A stretch of DNA of 64,000 bases from an uncultured Dehalococcoidia bacterium. Lineage in GTDB: Bacteria; Chloroflexota; Dehalococcoidia; Lucifugimonadales; UBA3495. Both the position numbers and the translations under genes were made by a program. Below the pieces are notes generated by a model. It was not told the origin of the DNA and did not search any database. It worked only from the letters and a program-made list of their open reading frames with translations. Within the stretch, counting starts at the first letter, position 1; each line of letters opens with the position of its first letter. The stretch lies in NCBI GenBank assembly GCA_951812535.1, contig CATOSK010000012.1:41190-105189 (forward strand). The letters are read 5' to 3'. Positions 51,008-60,429 of the stretch are shown in pieces.

Positions 51008-52399
51008 CTAGAACTCGGCGTTCTTCGGAGTTCTTGGAAAGGGGCTGATGTCCCTGATGTTCTGCATTCCGGTGATGAACTGAACGGTGCGTTCGAACCC
51101 CAGCCCGAACCCGGAATGGGGAACAGTGCCGTACTGGCGCAGGTCCAGGTACCACCAGTAGTCCCGCTCATCCAGACCGGCCTGGCGCATTCGATCCAGC
51201 AGCAGGTCGTGGCGCTCTTCCCGCTGGCTGCCCCCGATGATTTCCCCGATGCGGGGCACGAGCACGTCCATGGCCCTCACCGTGTCACCGCCCTCGTTGA
51301 GGCGCATGTAGAAAGCCTTGATGCCACTGGGATAATCGGTCACCACCACCGGCTTTCCGATGCGCTTTTCCGTTATGTAGCGTTCGTGCTCCGACTGGAG
51401 GTCGAGGCCCCACTCCACGGGGAACTCGAAGGACTCCCTAGAAGCCTGGAGCATCCTGACGGCCTCGGTGTAGGTAATCCGTTCGAAGGAAGACTCAATG
51501 ATGCCGTTCAGGGTTTCGATGGCGGCCTTGTCGTACCAGCGATTGAAAAACTCCATATCCTCGGGGCAATGCTCCAGGACGTAGGCGAAGACGGATTTCA
51601 GGAAGTCCTCGGCGAGATCAGCCAGCCCGTCCAGGTCGCAGAAAGCCACCTCGGGCTCAACCATCCAGAACTCGGCCAGGTGACGGGAGGTGTTGGAGTT
51701 TTCAGCGCGGAAGGTGGGGCCGAAGGTGTAGACGTTGGACAGGGCCAGCGCGAAGATTTCCGCCTCCAGTTGGCCGCTGACGGTGAGAAAGGCGGGACGC
51801 CCGAAGAAGTCCTCAGTCGCATCCACCTCGCCGTTCTGACGGGGCGGGTCCTTGAGGTCCAGGGTGGTGACCCGGAACATGGCACCGGCGCCCTCGGCGT
51901 CGCTGGCGGTAATCATCGGGGTCTGGATGTACTGGAAACCCCGCTCCTGGAAAAAGCTGTGGATCGCGAAAGCGGTGGCGTTGCGGACCCGGGCCACGGC
52001 CCCGAAGGTGTTGGTGCGGGGACGCAGGTGAGCAATCTCCCGGAGGAACTCGAGGGTGTGGCGCTTCTTCTGCAGGGGATAGGTCTCCGGGTCAGCCAGT
52101 CCCAGGACCGCCAGGCTGCCGGCGTTGACTTCGAACTTCTGTCCGCGCCCCTGGGACGGGACCAGGCTTCCGCTGGCGCTGATGCTGGCGCCGGTGTTCA
52201 GGGAGTCGACCAGGGGATAGTCAGGGCAGGACTCCTCCACTACCACCTGGAGGTCGCTGAGGGTGGAACCGTCGCTGATCTGTATGAAGGTGACCGCGCC
52301 GGAGGAACGCCTGGTCTTGACCCAGCCCTGGACGAGGACTTCTCCGCCGGCGGATTCCCGGTCGAGGATGTCTTTGATTCGGTTGGGTTGCACTGGCAT
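51008..52399 (-). CDS. asnS: Asparaginyl-tRNA synthetase
   Basis: 463 residues, normal for class IIb AsnRS. N-terminal OB-fold anticodon domain ([20 protein letters not shown]), motif 2 [20 protein letters not shown] and motif 3 [34 protein letters not shown] distinguishes it from AspRS. ATG 52399 has GGGAGG 7 bp upstream; GTG 52408 overlaps that site. Separate from gatAC, though close to it. Confidence 0.95.
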   Translation of the reverse strand: MPVQPNRIKDILDRESAGGEVLVQGWVKTRRSSGAVTFIQISDGSTLSDLQVVVEESCPDYPLVDSLNTGASISASGSLVPSQGRGQKFEVNAGSLAVLGLADPETYPLQKKRHTLEFLREIAHLRPRTNTFGAVARVRNATAFAIHSFFQERGFQYIQTPMITASDAEGAGAMFRVTTLDLKDPPRQNGEVDATEDFFGRPAFLTVSGQLEAEIFALALSNVYTFGPTFRAENSNTSRHLAEFWMVEPEVAFCDLDGLADLAEDFLKSVFAYVLEHCPEDMEFFNRWYDKAAIETLNGIIESSFERITYTEAVRMLQASRESFEFPVEWGLDLQSEHERYITEKRIGKPVVVTDYPSGIKAFYMRLNEGGDTVRAMDVLVPRIGEIIGGSQREERHDLLLDRMRQAGLDERDYWWYLDLRQYGTVPHSGFGLGFERTVQFITGMQNIRDISPFPRTPKNAEF

Positions 52400-52682
52400 G
52401 ACAGCCACCTCCCAAGGAAAGGTCGGTGGCCAAATTTTAGCACCATGAACCGCAGGGCACCAACGGGGTGGGTTTGGTTGTTACAGGCCAGGCCGTATCC
52501 AGTGCCAGTCGCTGCCGCTCGTAGGCGTGGGCGATGTTAAGGGGCCGGTCTTCGAGACCTGTTAAACTAACCCGCAAGTTGGAGAACGAATCCCTGAACC
52601 CCTCAGCGGGCTGGACCTTGGACTGCCGAGTATGCCCCGACCAGTTGGACTGCGTTTCATTCGGAGCCGTGTTCGTGCCCGA

Positions 52683-52964
52683 ATGTACCGTATGACAGGA
52701 CATGCAACGGCAGCACGGCTGGAAAGGGGCATCACGGTTCAACATATCGAACAGGCCCTGTTGAATGGACAAATCATCGAACACTATCCCGACGATACCC
52801 CGTATCCCTGTTGCCTTGTGCTAGGATGGTTCGGTCACGGCGAACCACTTCACATCGTTTGCTCCAGAGGCATGAGGGAGCCCGCGCTCAGAATCGTAAC
52901 CGTGTACGAACCCGACGAAGCGCTATGGGAACCGGACTACAAGACGCGCAAGGTGAGAAGATGA
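52683..52964 (+). CDS. DUF4258 domain protein (putative toxin of a small two-gene module)
   Basis: About 93 residues. The DUF4258 pattern is clear: HATAARLERGITVQHIEQAL, GQIIEHYPDDTPYPCCLVLG, HIVCSRG and the ending VTVYEPDEALWEPDYKTR. DUF4258 proteins are often found with a YgiT-type zinc-finger protein and look like RelE/MqsR-type mRNA interferases; activity is inferred. The start is uncertain: ATG 52683 or 52692 fits the domain, none has a strong Shine-Dalgarno site. The stop overlaps the next ATG (ATGA). Confidence 0.8.
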   Translation: MYRMTGHATAARLERGITVQHIEQALLNGQIIEHYPDDTPYPCCLVLGWFGHGEPLHIVCSRGMREPALRIVTVYEPDEALWEPDYKTRKVRR

Positions 52965-53224
52965 GGAATCTTGACGACCGTTGCGATTTGTGTGGAGGGC
53001 AGTTAGAACCGGGAACGGCCACTCTGGAAATCTGGCGCAAACAGCAATTGATGGTTATCCGCGACTTACCCGCCGACGTATGCCTGCAATGCCATGAGCC
53101 TTACCTGTCTCCCGAAACGTCTGACAGGCTCGACCGATTCATGGACACCACCGAAAACGTCAAACCCCGGCAATACCTTACTGTACCGGAATACTCGGCG
53201 CTCCAGGCATTGGAAGGGACCTAG
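52961..53224 (+). CDS. YgiT-type zinc finger protein (putative antitoxin partner)
   Basis: 87 residues. N-terminal zinc knuckle with CDLCGG and CLQCHEPYLS, matching the MqsA/YgiT zinc-binding half (C-x2-C, about 30 residues, C-x2-C). No helix-turn-helix half is present, unlike full MqsA. The C-terminal 25 residues carry an Arg/Tyr linker, VKPRQYLTVPEYSAL. The start overlaps the DUF4258 stop; the stop overlaps the gatA stop on the other strand by 3 bp. Confidence 0.82.
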   Translation: MRNLDDRCDLCGGQLEPGTATLEIWRKQQLMVIRDLPADVCLQCHEPYLSPETSDRLDRFMDTTENVKPRQYLTVPEYSALQALEGT

Positions 53225-54678
53225 ACTCCCGGCCGCATCCGGTGCCAGTCCGTCGCCTGCTCGTAGGCGTGGGCGAGGTTGAGGAGATTGGGTTCGGAGA
53301 GGTGCGGGCCGATGAGCTGCATTCCCACGGGCAGGCCGTCGGAAAAGCCGCAAGGGACGGATATGCCGGGGAGACCGGCGATGTTGACGGGAAGGGTGCA
53401 AACGTCGATGAGATACATCTGCACCGGGTCATTGACCTTCTCGCCCTTGGGGAAGGCGACCACCGGAGACGTGGGAGTGGCCAGGGCGTCCACCTTCCGG
53501 AAAACCCGCGCAAAGTCTTCCCGGATGAGCGTCCGCACCTGCTGGGCCTTCAGGTAGTAAGCGTCGTAGTATCCCGAGGACAGGGCATAGGCGCCCAGCA
53601 TTATCCGGCGCTTGACCTCCATGCCAAATCCCCGCTCCCGGGTCTGCTCCATGGCTTCCCAGGTATCGTTGGTGTCCTGGAAGGAATAGCCGTACTTAAC
53701 GCCGTCGTAGCGGGCGAGGTTGGCCGAGCACTCGGAAGGAGCGATGATGTAGTAGCAGGCCAGCGCGTGGGGGGTGGTGGGCAGCGATACCGGAAACGCG
53801 GCCGCGCCCAGGGATTCGAGTACAGCTATGGCTTCCCGCACCGCTCCCGAAACCCCCGGCTGGGTCCCCTCGCCAAAGTATTCCTCCGGGACGCCGATCC
53901 GCATCCCGCGGATATCCCCGTTAAGGGCGGAAATGTAGTCCCGGGGCTGGCCTGGGAGGGTGGTGGCATCCTTTGGGTCCTGGCCGGTCAGGGCTTCCAG
54001 TACCAGGGCGCAATCGGCGACGCTGCGGGCGATGGGACCGATCTGGTCCAGGGATGAGGCGTAGGCGACCAGCCCGTAGCGGCTCACGAGGCCGTAGGTG
54101 GGCTTCAGCCCCACGACCCCGCACATGGCCGCGGGCTGGCGGATGCTCCCGCCGGTATCGGAGCCCAAGGCGTAGGGCACTTCTCCCGACGCCACCGCCG
54201 CCGCTCCGCCACCGCTGCTTCCGCCCGGGATCCGGGAGAGGTCCCAGGGGTTGCCGGTGGGGAAAAAGGCCGAGTTTTCGCAGGACGAACCCATGCCGAA
54301 CTCGTCCATGTTTCCCTTGCCCAGCAGGACGGCTCCCCGGTCCCGAATCCGCCGGTAAGCGGTGGCGTCGTAGACCGGGATATAGTCCTCGAGCATCCGG
54401 GAAGCGCAGGTGGTGGGGATGCCGGCGGTGCAAATGAGGTCCTTGACCTGAACTGGAATGCCGGTCAATGGATGGCCTTCCCCGGCCTCGAATGCCCGGT
54501 CCGCCAGCGTGGAATGTTCCAGGGCGGTGTCACCGGTTACGGTGATGAAAGCCTTGACCCGTTCTTCCACATCACGGGTGCGGGCCAGGAACGCCCGGGT
54601 GAGTTCGGTCGAGGTGATTTCGCGCCGGGAGAGGAGGTCGTGGGCCTGGCCGACGCCCAGCTGCCAGAGTTGGGACAA
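53221..54678 (-). CDS. gatA: Aspartyl/glutamyl-tRNA amidotransferase subunit A
   Basis: A 485-residue amidase subunit that releases ammonia from glutamine for transamidation of Glu-tRNA(Gln) or Asp-tRNA(Asn). The amidase signature Ser-Ser-Lys system is seen in GIPVQVKDLIC (Lys near residue 78), GSSGGGAAAVASG and GSDTGGSIRQPAA. Follows gatC by 3 bp. gatB is not in the window. Confidence 0.95.
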   Translation of the reverse strand: MSQLWQLGVGQAHDLLSRREITSTELTRAFLARTRDVEERVKAFITVTGDTALEHSTLADRAFEAGEGHPLTGIPVQVKDLICTAGIPTTCASRMLEDYIPVYDATAYRRIRDRGAVLLGKGNMDEFGMGSSCENSAFFPTGNPWDLSRIPGGSSGGGAAAVASGEVPYALGSDTGGSIRQPAAMCGVVGLKPTYGLVSRYGLVAYASSLDQIGPIARSVADCALVLEALTGQDPKDATTLPGQPRDYISALNGDIRGMRIGVPEEYFGEGTQPGVSGAVREAIAVLESLGAAAFPVSLPTTPHALACYYIIAPSECSANLARYDGVKYGYSFQDTNDTWEAMEQTRERGFGMEVKRRIMLGAYALSSGYYDAYYLKAQQVRTLIREDFARVFRKVDALATPTSPVVAFPKGEKVNDPVQMYLIDVCTLPVNIAGLPGISVPCGFSDGLPVGMQLIGPHLSEPNLLNLAHAYEQATDWHRMRPGV

Positions 54679-54681
54679 CTC

Positions 54682-54972
54682 CTATTCCTCCAGCACCGGC
54701 TTTACCCGGATGAACTCGCCGTCGGTCACAGGAGCGTTCCGCAGCACGTCCTCCTGGGGCAGGCATTCCGACGTCTCGTCCTCCCTCAAGACGGTTTGGA
54801 GGCTGCCGGCGTGGCCGGTGGGCGCAACGCCCGAAGTATCCAACCCGCGGAGAACTTCAAACCGGTCGAGGATCTGGCCAAGCTGGTCCCGGAGGGTTTC
54901 GACCTCCTCGCCGGTCAGCCCGATGCGGGCCAAGGCGGCAATATGTTCGACTTCGGAACGGGGCAGGGGCAT
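54682..54972 (-). CDS. gatC: Aspartyl/glutamyl-tRNA amidotransferase subunit C
   Basis: A 96-residue accessory chain that stabilises GatAB. EVEHIAALARIGLTGEEVETLRDQL is the GatC start (split here into IAALARIGL and EEVETLRDQL), and the FIRVKPVLEE end is also typical. ATG start with GGAGGAG upstream. Forms a gatC-gatA operon. Confidence 0.93.
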   Translation of the reverse strand: MPLPRSEVEHIAALARIGLTGEEVETLRDQLGQILDRFEVLRGLDTSGVAPTGHAGSLQTVLREDETSECLPQEDVLRNAPVTDGEFIRVKPVLEE

Positions 54973-54995
54973 GGTTCTCCTCCGGCCGGGCCGGC

Positions 54996-55844
54996 CTAGT
55001 TCATTTCCGCGCCGCCGGAGACGCTGATGGACAGGCCGGTGATGTAGTCGGACTCCCCGGACGCCAGGAAAGCGGCCATCCTGGCGATGTCGTCCCCGAC
55101 GGCAACCCGTCCCAGGGGAACGCGGGTGTTCCGGTCCTGGATCATCATGGCGCGGTGTTCCTCGGAGGACTGGCCCTGCGGGACCAGGGCGGCGGCGATG
55201 AAGTCCACCCGCTCGGTATCCACCAGGCCGGGGCAGATGGCGTTGACGTTGATGCGCTGGGCGGCCAGCTCCTGGGCCAGGGCCTGGGTGAACCCGACGA
55301 TGGCGAACTTGGAGGCGCAGTAGGCCGCATAGCGGGCGATGCCCCGCTTGCCGGCCCCGGAAGATATGCTGATTATCTTTCCGGGCCCGCCCCGTCCCAC
55401 CATGTGCCGGGCCACGGCTCGGGAAACCAGGTAGGTGCCCCGCACGTTGACCCGCATAACCTCATCGAAGGCGTCCTCCTCCAGTTCCACCACCGGCACC
55501 CGGTCGCGGCCGGGACGGGAACCGGCGTTGTTGACGAGGATGTCGATGCGACCGAAACGTTCCAGGGTTTGGTCCACCATGGACTGTACCTGCCCGGAGT
55601 CCGACACATCGGAGAAAATTCCCAGGGACTGTCGGCCCAAAGCCTCGATTTCGGAGGTCACGCTGGGCAGCCCCTCCCAGCCCGCTTCCCGGTCTTCGGG
55701 CCGGATAGCGTCCAGGGAAGCGGTCACGTCGGTCACCACAACGTCGGCCCCTTCGGACGCCAGGCGGGTGGCAATAGCGCGGCCGATCCCGTTCTTGCCA
55801 CCGGCGCCGGTTACGATGGCGACTTTTCCGTCCAGGTTGTACAT
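54996..55844 (-). CDS. Short-chain dehydrogenase/reductase
   Basis: A 282-residue SDR. Cofactor motif VTGAGGKNGIGRAIATRL (residues 10-27), Asp-rich end of strand 2 (VVVTDV) indicating NAD preference, NNAG near residue 105, Ser in SISSGAGK, catalytic YCASK near residue 180. The substrate is unknown. ATG start with AGGAGC upstream. Same strand as the following glyoxalase and hot-dog genes, but 50 bp or more away. Confidence 0.89.
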   Translation of the reverse strand: MYNLDGKVAIVTGAGGKNGIGRAIATRLASEGADVVVTDVTASLDAIRPEDREAGWEGLPSVTSEIEALGRQSLGIFSDVSDSGQVQSMVDQTLERFGRIDILVNNAGSRPGRDRVPVVELEEDAFDEVMRVNVRGTYLVSRAVARHMVGRGGPGKIISISSGAGKRGIARYAAYCASKFAIVGFTQALAQELAAQRINVNAICPGLVDTERVDFIAAALVPQGQSSEEHRAMMIQDRNTRVPLGRVAVGDDIARMAAFLASGESDYITGLSISVSGGAEMN

Positions 55845-55896
55845 GATGGCTCCTCGTCAGAACCCGAGTATCGGATTAGTGGATATCGGTGGCCCG

Positions 55897-56808
55897 TTAC
55901 GAATACCAGCCGTCGCCGGCGGGAGGCCAGGGGTTTTCCTCCGCCAGCACCTGGGAAAGCTGGATGAACGCCCCTTTCATTGAAGCGGGGTGAAGCCAGA
56001 TGGAATTGAACCCGAGGTTCACGTAGTTTTCGGTGCGGCGGGAGGTCGTGAACCGGATATCCTGGCCCTGCAGGTGAGCATCGGTCGCCAGGGAGTCCTC
56101 AATCTGGAAGATGGTCAAATAGATCCCTTCACCGTAGCGCTGGAGGAAACGGGCCGAGGGGGTGTCCGGGCTGGTGGGCTGGGCCAACTCGATGAAGGTC
56201 CGCCGGTCGTTCAGGGGAAGTACCGCGATTTCCAGGTCTGTGAAGCTGATCTGGAACCGGCGGGTGGGGGCGATGCCGAACATGGCGCTCCACCGTTCGA
56301 TGGCCTGGTCCAGATCACTTACCAGGATCGCCGTTTGCCGCAGCTGGGTTAACCCCTCGGGCGTGGGGGCGGATTGCCAATCCGGGCCGGCGGGAGGCCA
56401 GGGGTTGTCCCGGGCAGCGACCTCAACGATTTCGAGGAAGGCGCCATTGGTGTCTCCCGGGTGCAGGAAGGCCGAGCGGTAACTCTCGGAGGTGGATTCC
56501 GAGGTTACTCGGACGCCCTGCGACCGGAGATGGCGGAGCAATTCATCGTACCGGCTGGTCTCGAAAACCAGGAGGTAGGGAGCTTCGCCCCTGCGGGAGA
56601 GGTAACGGGCGGCGGCAGAGTCTTCCGAAGTGGGCTGGAGCAGCTCTATGAAGGTGCCGTGCCCGGCGGGCATCACAACACTGGCAAGAGAGTATTCGGG
56701 AAGGTCTTCCCTGAATACTGGATTCAGGCCCAGGATACGCTGGTAAAGAGTTTGGCCCTCGTGGAGGTCCCGGACGAGGAACGCGGCCTGGCGGAGGCTG
56801 TCCAACAT
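55897..56808 (-). CDS. Double VOC (glyoxalase/dioxygenase) domain protein
   Basis: 303 residues with two homologous VOC halves. Half one (about 1-150) has LRQAAFLVRDLHEGQTLYQ and ends NPWPPAGPDW; half two repeats the plan with LRQTAILVSDLDQAIERW and ends NPWPPAGDGW. His and Glu positions for a metal (FLHPGDTNGAFLEIVE; WLHPASMKGAFIQLS) are only partly kept in half two. Possibly methylmalonyl-CoA epimerase-like, but not certain. The frame stays open to 57309, over the MaoC gene; ATG 56808 is the likely start. Confidence 0.8.
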   Translation of the reverse strand: MLDSLRQAAFLVRDLHEGQTLYQRILGLNPVFREDLPEYSLASVVMPAGHGTFIELLQPTSEDSAAARYLSRRGEAPYLLVFETSRYDELLRHLRSQGVRVTSESTSESYRSAFLHPGDTNGAFLEIVEVAARDNPWPPAGPDWQSAPTPEGLTQLRQTAILVSDLDQAIERWSAMFGIAPTRRFQISFTDLEIAVLPLNDRRTFIELAQPTSPDTPSARFLQRYGEGIYLTIFQIEDSLATDAHLQGQDIRFTTSRRTENYVNLGFNSIWLHPASMKGAFIQLSQVLAEENPWPPAGDGWYS

Positions 56809-56822
56809 GACAGGGAGCGGCG

Positions 56823-57263
56823 TTAACCGGATTTGCTGGGCAGGCTGACGAGTGCGGTCCCGCCGACGTAGCGTTCTCCGGCCTCGCCAGTCATAAGGAT
56901 GTCGCACTCCACCAGGTTTTCCCCGGCTTCCTGGCGGGTGTCGGTGACCGTGGCGGAGATATTCAGCGGCTTGTTGTGGGGAACGGGCTGCCGGAACACC
57001 ACGTCCAGGTCCCGCAGGGCGGCGGGACCCGCCCACTGGGTGAGCAGTTGGGCCATGAGCGCCATGCTCATCACCCCGGGCAGGATGGGATGGGGCAGCC
57101 GCGCCCGCTCGGCGGTGGCGGCATCGGTGAAGCGGTTGGGCATCGGGTTGCCCCACTGCTCGCAGAAGTTTACGACCTCGGGGTCGCTGACAATTTTCTG
57201 GAGGGGCCCGATTTCGTCGCCCAAGTCGACGTCTTCGAAGAACGGGGGTGCATCCTGGGTCAT
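56823..57263 (-). CDS. MaoC-like hot-dog dehydratase (second of a pair)
   Basis: 146 residues forming one hot-dog fold. The hydratase pattern is partial: NRFTDAATAERARLPHPILPGVMSMALMAQLL keeps the HPILPG turn and the long helix (quoted here as RLPHPILPG and MSMALMAQLL). It begins 2 bp after the partner gene, so the two probably make a heterodimeric dehydratase or thioesterase. ATG start. Confidence 0.78.
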   Translation of the reverse strand: MTQDAPPFFEDVDLGDEIGPLQKIVSDPEVVNFCEQWGNPMPNRFTDAATAERARLPHPILPGVMSMALMAQLLTQWAGPAALRDLDVVFRQPVPHNKPLNISATVTDTRQEAGENLVECDILMTGEAGERYVGGTALVSLPSKSG

Positions 57264-57265
57264 GG

Positions 57266-57715
57266 TTACTCCCTGGCGGCGTAGGACTCCTGAACGTCTG
57301 CGACAACATTGCCGTTCTGGTTGCGGAAAGTGGTCTCCCAGACCATGAAGACCATGGTGCCGCTGCGTCCGGTCTTCGCGTAAACGTCCTTGAGGTGGGA
57401 CGAGGCGGTCAGATGATCGCCGGCATAGATGGGAGCGCGGGCCTGGACCCTCTGCCCGGCGTGGAACCGGGTGCGGCCGAACTTCAACTGGATGTCGGGC
57501 AGCTCAACACGGCGTACAAATAGGGTGCAAAGGGTCGGCGGGGCGACCAAAGCCGGGAAGCCCGCGGCCTCGGCGGCGGCGTCATCGCTGAACTCCGGCA
57601 CGGGTTCCGCGGTGCTCTCGCTGAAGGCCAGCACCATCTCCCGGGTGACTTCGAAAGGGCCGGCTTCATGTTCGACGCCGTAAAGGGACCGGTTGTAGTC
57701 CAATTCCATGGTCAT
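57266..57715 (-). CDS. FAS1-like/MaoC N-terminal hot-dog protein (first of a pair)
   Basis: 149 residues. FAS1-like dehydratase half: EVTREMVLAFSESTAEP, PALVAPPTLCTLFV, then RFHAGQRVQARAPIYAGD and KTGRSGTMVFMVWETTFRN. These halves usually pair with a MaoC half, as with the next gene. The ATG at 57715 overlaps the PHP gene stop (ATGA); longer frames upstream are not coding. Confidence 0.82.
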   Translation of the reverse strand: MTMELDYNRSLYGVEHEAGPFEVTREMVLAFSESTAEPVPEFSDDAAAEAAGFPALVAPPTLCTLFVRRVELPDIQLKFGRTRFHAGQRVQARAPIYAGDHLTASSHLKDVYAKTGRSGTMVFMVWETTFRNQNGNVVADVQESYAARE

Positions 57716-58386
57716 GATGAGCGCTCCTGGACGAGTTGGGCGGCGGTAATTTCCACGCGGACTGGCTCGAATTTCCCGGAAAGCAACGCCTCCACCAGCT
57801 GGGCCTCGTTGCGGATGTCCGCCTCGAACCTGGTCAGGCAGGATGCCAGGTGGCTGGCCAGGTGGGCGTCGCTGCCGCCGGTGCCCAGGTATCCCATGGA
57901 CTGGCATAGCTCCTCGGCTCGTTCATTCTCGCCGGCCCGGCTGCCTCCGTTGAGGCGCTCGACGATGCCAACGTCGCCGAATTCCTCGCCCTGGTCCATG
58001 TAGTCGACGAGGCCGATGCCGAACCTGCCGGGATGGGCGGGGAACGCAATGGCGCCGTGGTGCCGTGCGGCTTTCATCAATTCCCGGGCGTCCAGGCGGA
58101 CGTCGGCAAAGTTGATGTCCCTAGTCAACTCGGGGGTGACCCCGTAAACGAGGAAGTGGCCGTACCGGGTGTCCAGTTCCGACCCCTTGAGGATGAGGAC
58201 GTCGTATTCTTTGGCCAGTTGGGAGTAGTCCTTCTCGGAGTCGAACTGGCGGTGCTCGGTCAAGACGAAACCATCGACAGTATAGCCCCGCTTGTTCCGC
58301 AGGACCTGGACCCATTTGACGTATTGTTCAACGGTGGCGCGGGAGTCATCAGAGGAGACCGAGTGGGAGTGCAGGTCCAGGTACAT
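57712..58386 (-). CDS. PHP-domain metal-dependent hydrolase
   Basis: 224 residues. PHP metal motifs in order: LDLHSHSVSSDD at the start, LTEHRQF near residue 45, GSELDT near residue 67, AFPAHPGR near residue 117, and TGGSDAH near residue 173. Members are phosphatases or phosphoesterases using Zn, Mn or Fe. The stop overlaps the start of the hot-dog pair, so they are coexpressed; how the activities join is unclear. Confidence 0.87.
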   Translation of the reverse strand: MYLDLHSHSVSSDDSRATVEQYVKWVQVLRNKRGYTVDGFVLTEHRQFDSEKDYSQLAKEYDVLILKGSELDTRYGHFLVYGVTPELTRDINFADVRLDARELMKAARHHGAIAFPAHPGRFGIGLVDYMDQGEEFGDVGIVERLNGGSRAGENERAEELCQSMGYLGTGGSDAHLASHLASCLTRFEADIRNEAQLVEALLSGKFEPVRVEITAAQLVQERSS

Positions 58387-58983
58387 CGTATCAGTTACGC
58401 CTCCAGTAGCATCTCTGAGGAATGAGGGCGCCGTTCAAGTGGACGAAAGCCCATGATAAAGGGTGGCCGGTTTTTCTTCAACCGGAACTTCCGCGGCGTG
58501 AGGTAAGTGCATAACCGCCAACAATTAAAAGACCCGGATAATTCACCCCATTCCCCACAATCACTCGGTTTACTCTATACTACCCGCTATTAAAAGCCGA
58601 ACGAGCCGACTTCAGAAAACCAGAGGTGCCTTGTCTTAGTCCAGGAACAGAGCGTGATTCCCCAGTCCTCCCAGCGACACTGCGGCTCTATCCCGCGCAG
58701 TGAAGGCCGGTTTCCTGGCCGCTCCCGCTGGAGGCCCCGTCGGCTCACCACCTGGCGGGACTGCACTGAGACTATTTCCTCCTGTCCGGTGGAAGGGCCT
58801 CCAGGAGCCCGCCGTATGCCTCCCCTGTTGAGCGATGCCGGCCAGCACCTGCCTTATCGTTCCCGAGAGAATTGACCCCGTCATTGACCACGGAAGGGGC
58901 AACCCCGGGTCTCGTTGCAGTGCCACGGCCCCGCCGGCCGTCGGCCCATGGTCCCGAATGAAATAAGGGAGTAACCCACAGGC
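58387..58983. other. 600-bp intergenic region
   Basis: Between the divergent PHP and phosphodiesterase genes. The part near 58500-58600 is AT-richer and has a TATACT box near 58576, without a good -35. No coding frame on either strand is convincing, and no strong hairpin was seen. Confidence 0.45.
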
Positions 58984-60429
58984 TTGGCAGGAACCGGAAG
59001 TATTGACCTGGCGATTATCATCCTGGCGGACGGTGTCCGGCCTGACGTGTTGCGGACTCTGGCGGGGGCGGGCGAACTTCCGTGCATTTCCCGGGCGTTC
59101 TTCTCGGAGGGCTACCCGCATGAGGGTGTAACAGTGCTGCCCAGCGTGTCCAGCATTGCCTACATCCCCATGCTCACCGGCCAGTACCCCGGGACCGCCA
59201 ACGTGCCCGGTCTCCGGTGGGTGGACAAGGTCGACTTTACCCGGCGCAAGCTCTTCCTCCAGGGGCACCGGTCCTACATTGCGCCGTCCCAAATGAGGCT
59301 GGATGGAGATCTCTCCCCGGACCTGGAGACCCTGTTTGAGTTGAATCCCGAATCGTTGGCCGTCCGCAGCGACGTGCGGAGGGGGCTGCTGCACGGGGCC
59401 AGCATCGTTTCCAACCTCTCCTTCATGCCCTGCATGTTTTTTGCCCACTACCTGAGGCGGGGAGACTTTGTCGACCACCTTGTCATGTCACAAGCCATCT
59501 CCTGGCTGGCTAAGACGCACGATCGCAGCCCCCGATTCCTCTTCCTGCCGCTGGTGGATGTGGACAAGGTCTCCCACCGGTACGGGCCGGCCCACCGGCG
59601 CACTATCGAATCCTACCGGCGCGTGGACCGGGTCTTCGGACGGCTGGCCGACCACCTGCGGGAACAGCGGTTATGGACCCGCACCCACATCATTCTCACC
59701 AGCGACCATGGCCATACGGACACGAAACAACACCTGGACATGTCCGGCCTGCTGTCCGAGCTGGGCTACAGCGTGTTCGAGCATCCCAATGTCTACCGGC
59801 GGGGCGCCGACGCGGCCGTCATGATCTCCGGCAACTCCTTCGGCAACATCTATCTCTCTTCCGGCGGAAGGTGGGAAGCCCCTCTGACCTCGGAAGAGTT
59901 GGAAGGCGAACACAGCAAGGTCCTGGCCGCCATCTCGCAGCGGGACGAAGTCGAATGGTGCGCCTACCGGGAACGGAATCGCGGGATAAAGATCCTGGCC
60001 CGGAATGGGGAAGCCTTGCTTGACCTCGAGGATGGCCATTACACCTACGGGTTCAACGGCTCGGACCCGCTGCGGCTGGGCCTGCGGCACAACCGGGTCA
60101 AGCGGGCCCACGCCCTGGCGAAGACGGTTGAGACGGCTTTCCCCGACGCATTGGAGCAGTTGTGGCACCTGTTCCAGAGTCAACGGACCGGGGACATAGC
60201 GGTTACCGCCAAGCCGGGCTACGACCTGCGGGGATGGCGGGAGTTCCCCGAACACCGGTCGTCCCACGGAGCGCTGTGCCGGGAGCACATGGCGGTCCCC
60301 ATCCTGAGCAACCTGCCCCTGACCGGCCTTCCCGACGGAGGCATCCGCACCGCGGACCTCTTTCCGACTGTTGCCGAAGGGTTGGGCCTTTCCCCCGCCA
60401 AACCCCACTTCGGCCACAGCCTTCTGTGA
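58984..60429 (+). CDS. Alkaline-phosphatase-superfamily hydrolase (type I phosphodiesterase/nucleotide pyrophosphatase-like)
   Basis: 481 residues. First metal site ILADGVRPDVL near residue 15, candidate nucleophile region TVLPSVSSIAYIPMLTGQYPG (quoted as LPSVSSIAYIP) near residue 55, second site LVDVDKVSHRYG near residue 195, third site SDHGHTDTKQHLD near residue 240, and a later His in HRSSHGALCREHM. The nucleophile seems to be Ser rather than Thr. No signal peptide, so it probably acts in the cytosol. TTG start is weak. Overlaps the next gene (GTGA). Confidence 0.83.
   Translation: MAGTGSIDLAIIILADGVRPDVLRTLAGAGELPCISRAFFSEGYPHEGVTVLPSVSSIAYIPMLTGQYPGTANVPGLRWVDKVDFTRRKLFLQGHRSYIAPSQMRLDGDLSPDLETLFELNPESLAVRSDVRRGLLHGASIVSNLSFMPCMFFAHYLRRGDFVDHLVMSQAISWLAKTHDRSPRFLFLPLVDVDKVSHRYGPAHRRTIESYRRVDRVFGRLADHLREQRLWTRTHIILTSDHGHTDTKQHLDMSGLLSELGYSVFEHPNVYRRGADAAVMISGNSFGNIYLSSGGRWEAPLTSEELEGEHSKVLAAISQRDEVEWCAYRERNRGIKILARNGEALLDLEDGHYTYGFNGSDPLRLGLRHNRVKRAHALAKTVETAFPDALEQLWHLFQSQRTGDIAVTAKPGYDLRGWREFPEHRSSHGALCREHMAVPILSNLPLTGLPDGGIRTADLFPTVAEGLGLSPAKPHFGHSLL

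Noticed and set aside
55897..57309. Fusion of the VOC protein with an upstream Arg/Pro-rich region
   Set aside because: The upstream part is the antisense-like shift of the MaoC gene at 56823-57263; homology begins at ATG 56808.
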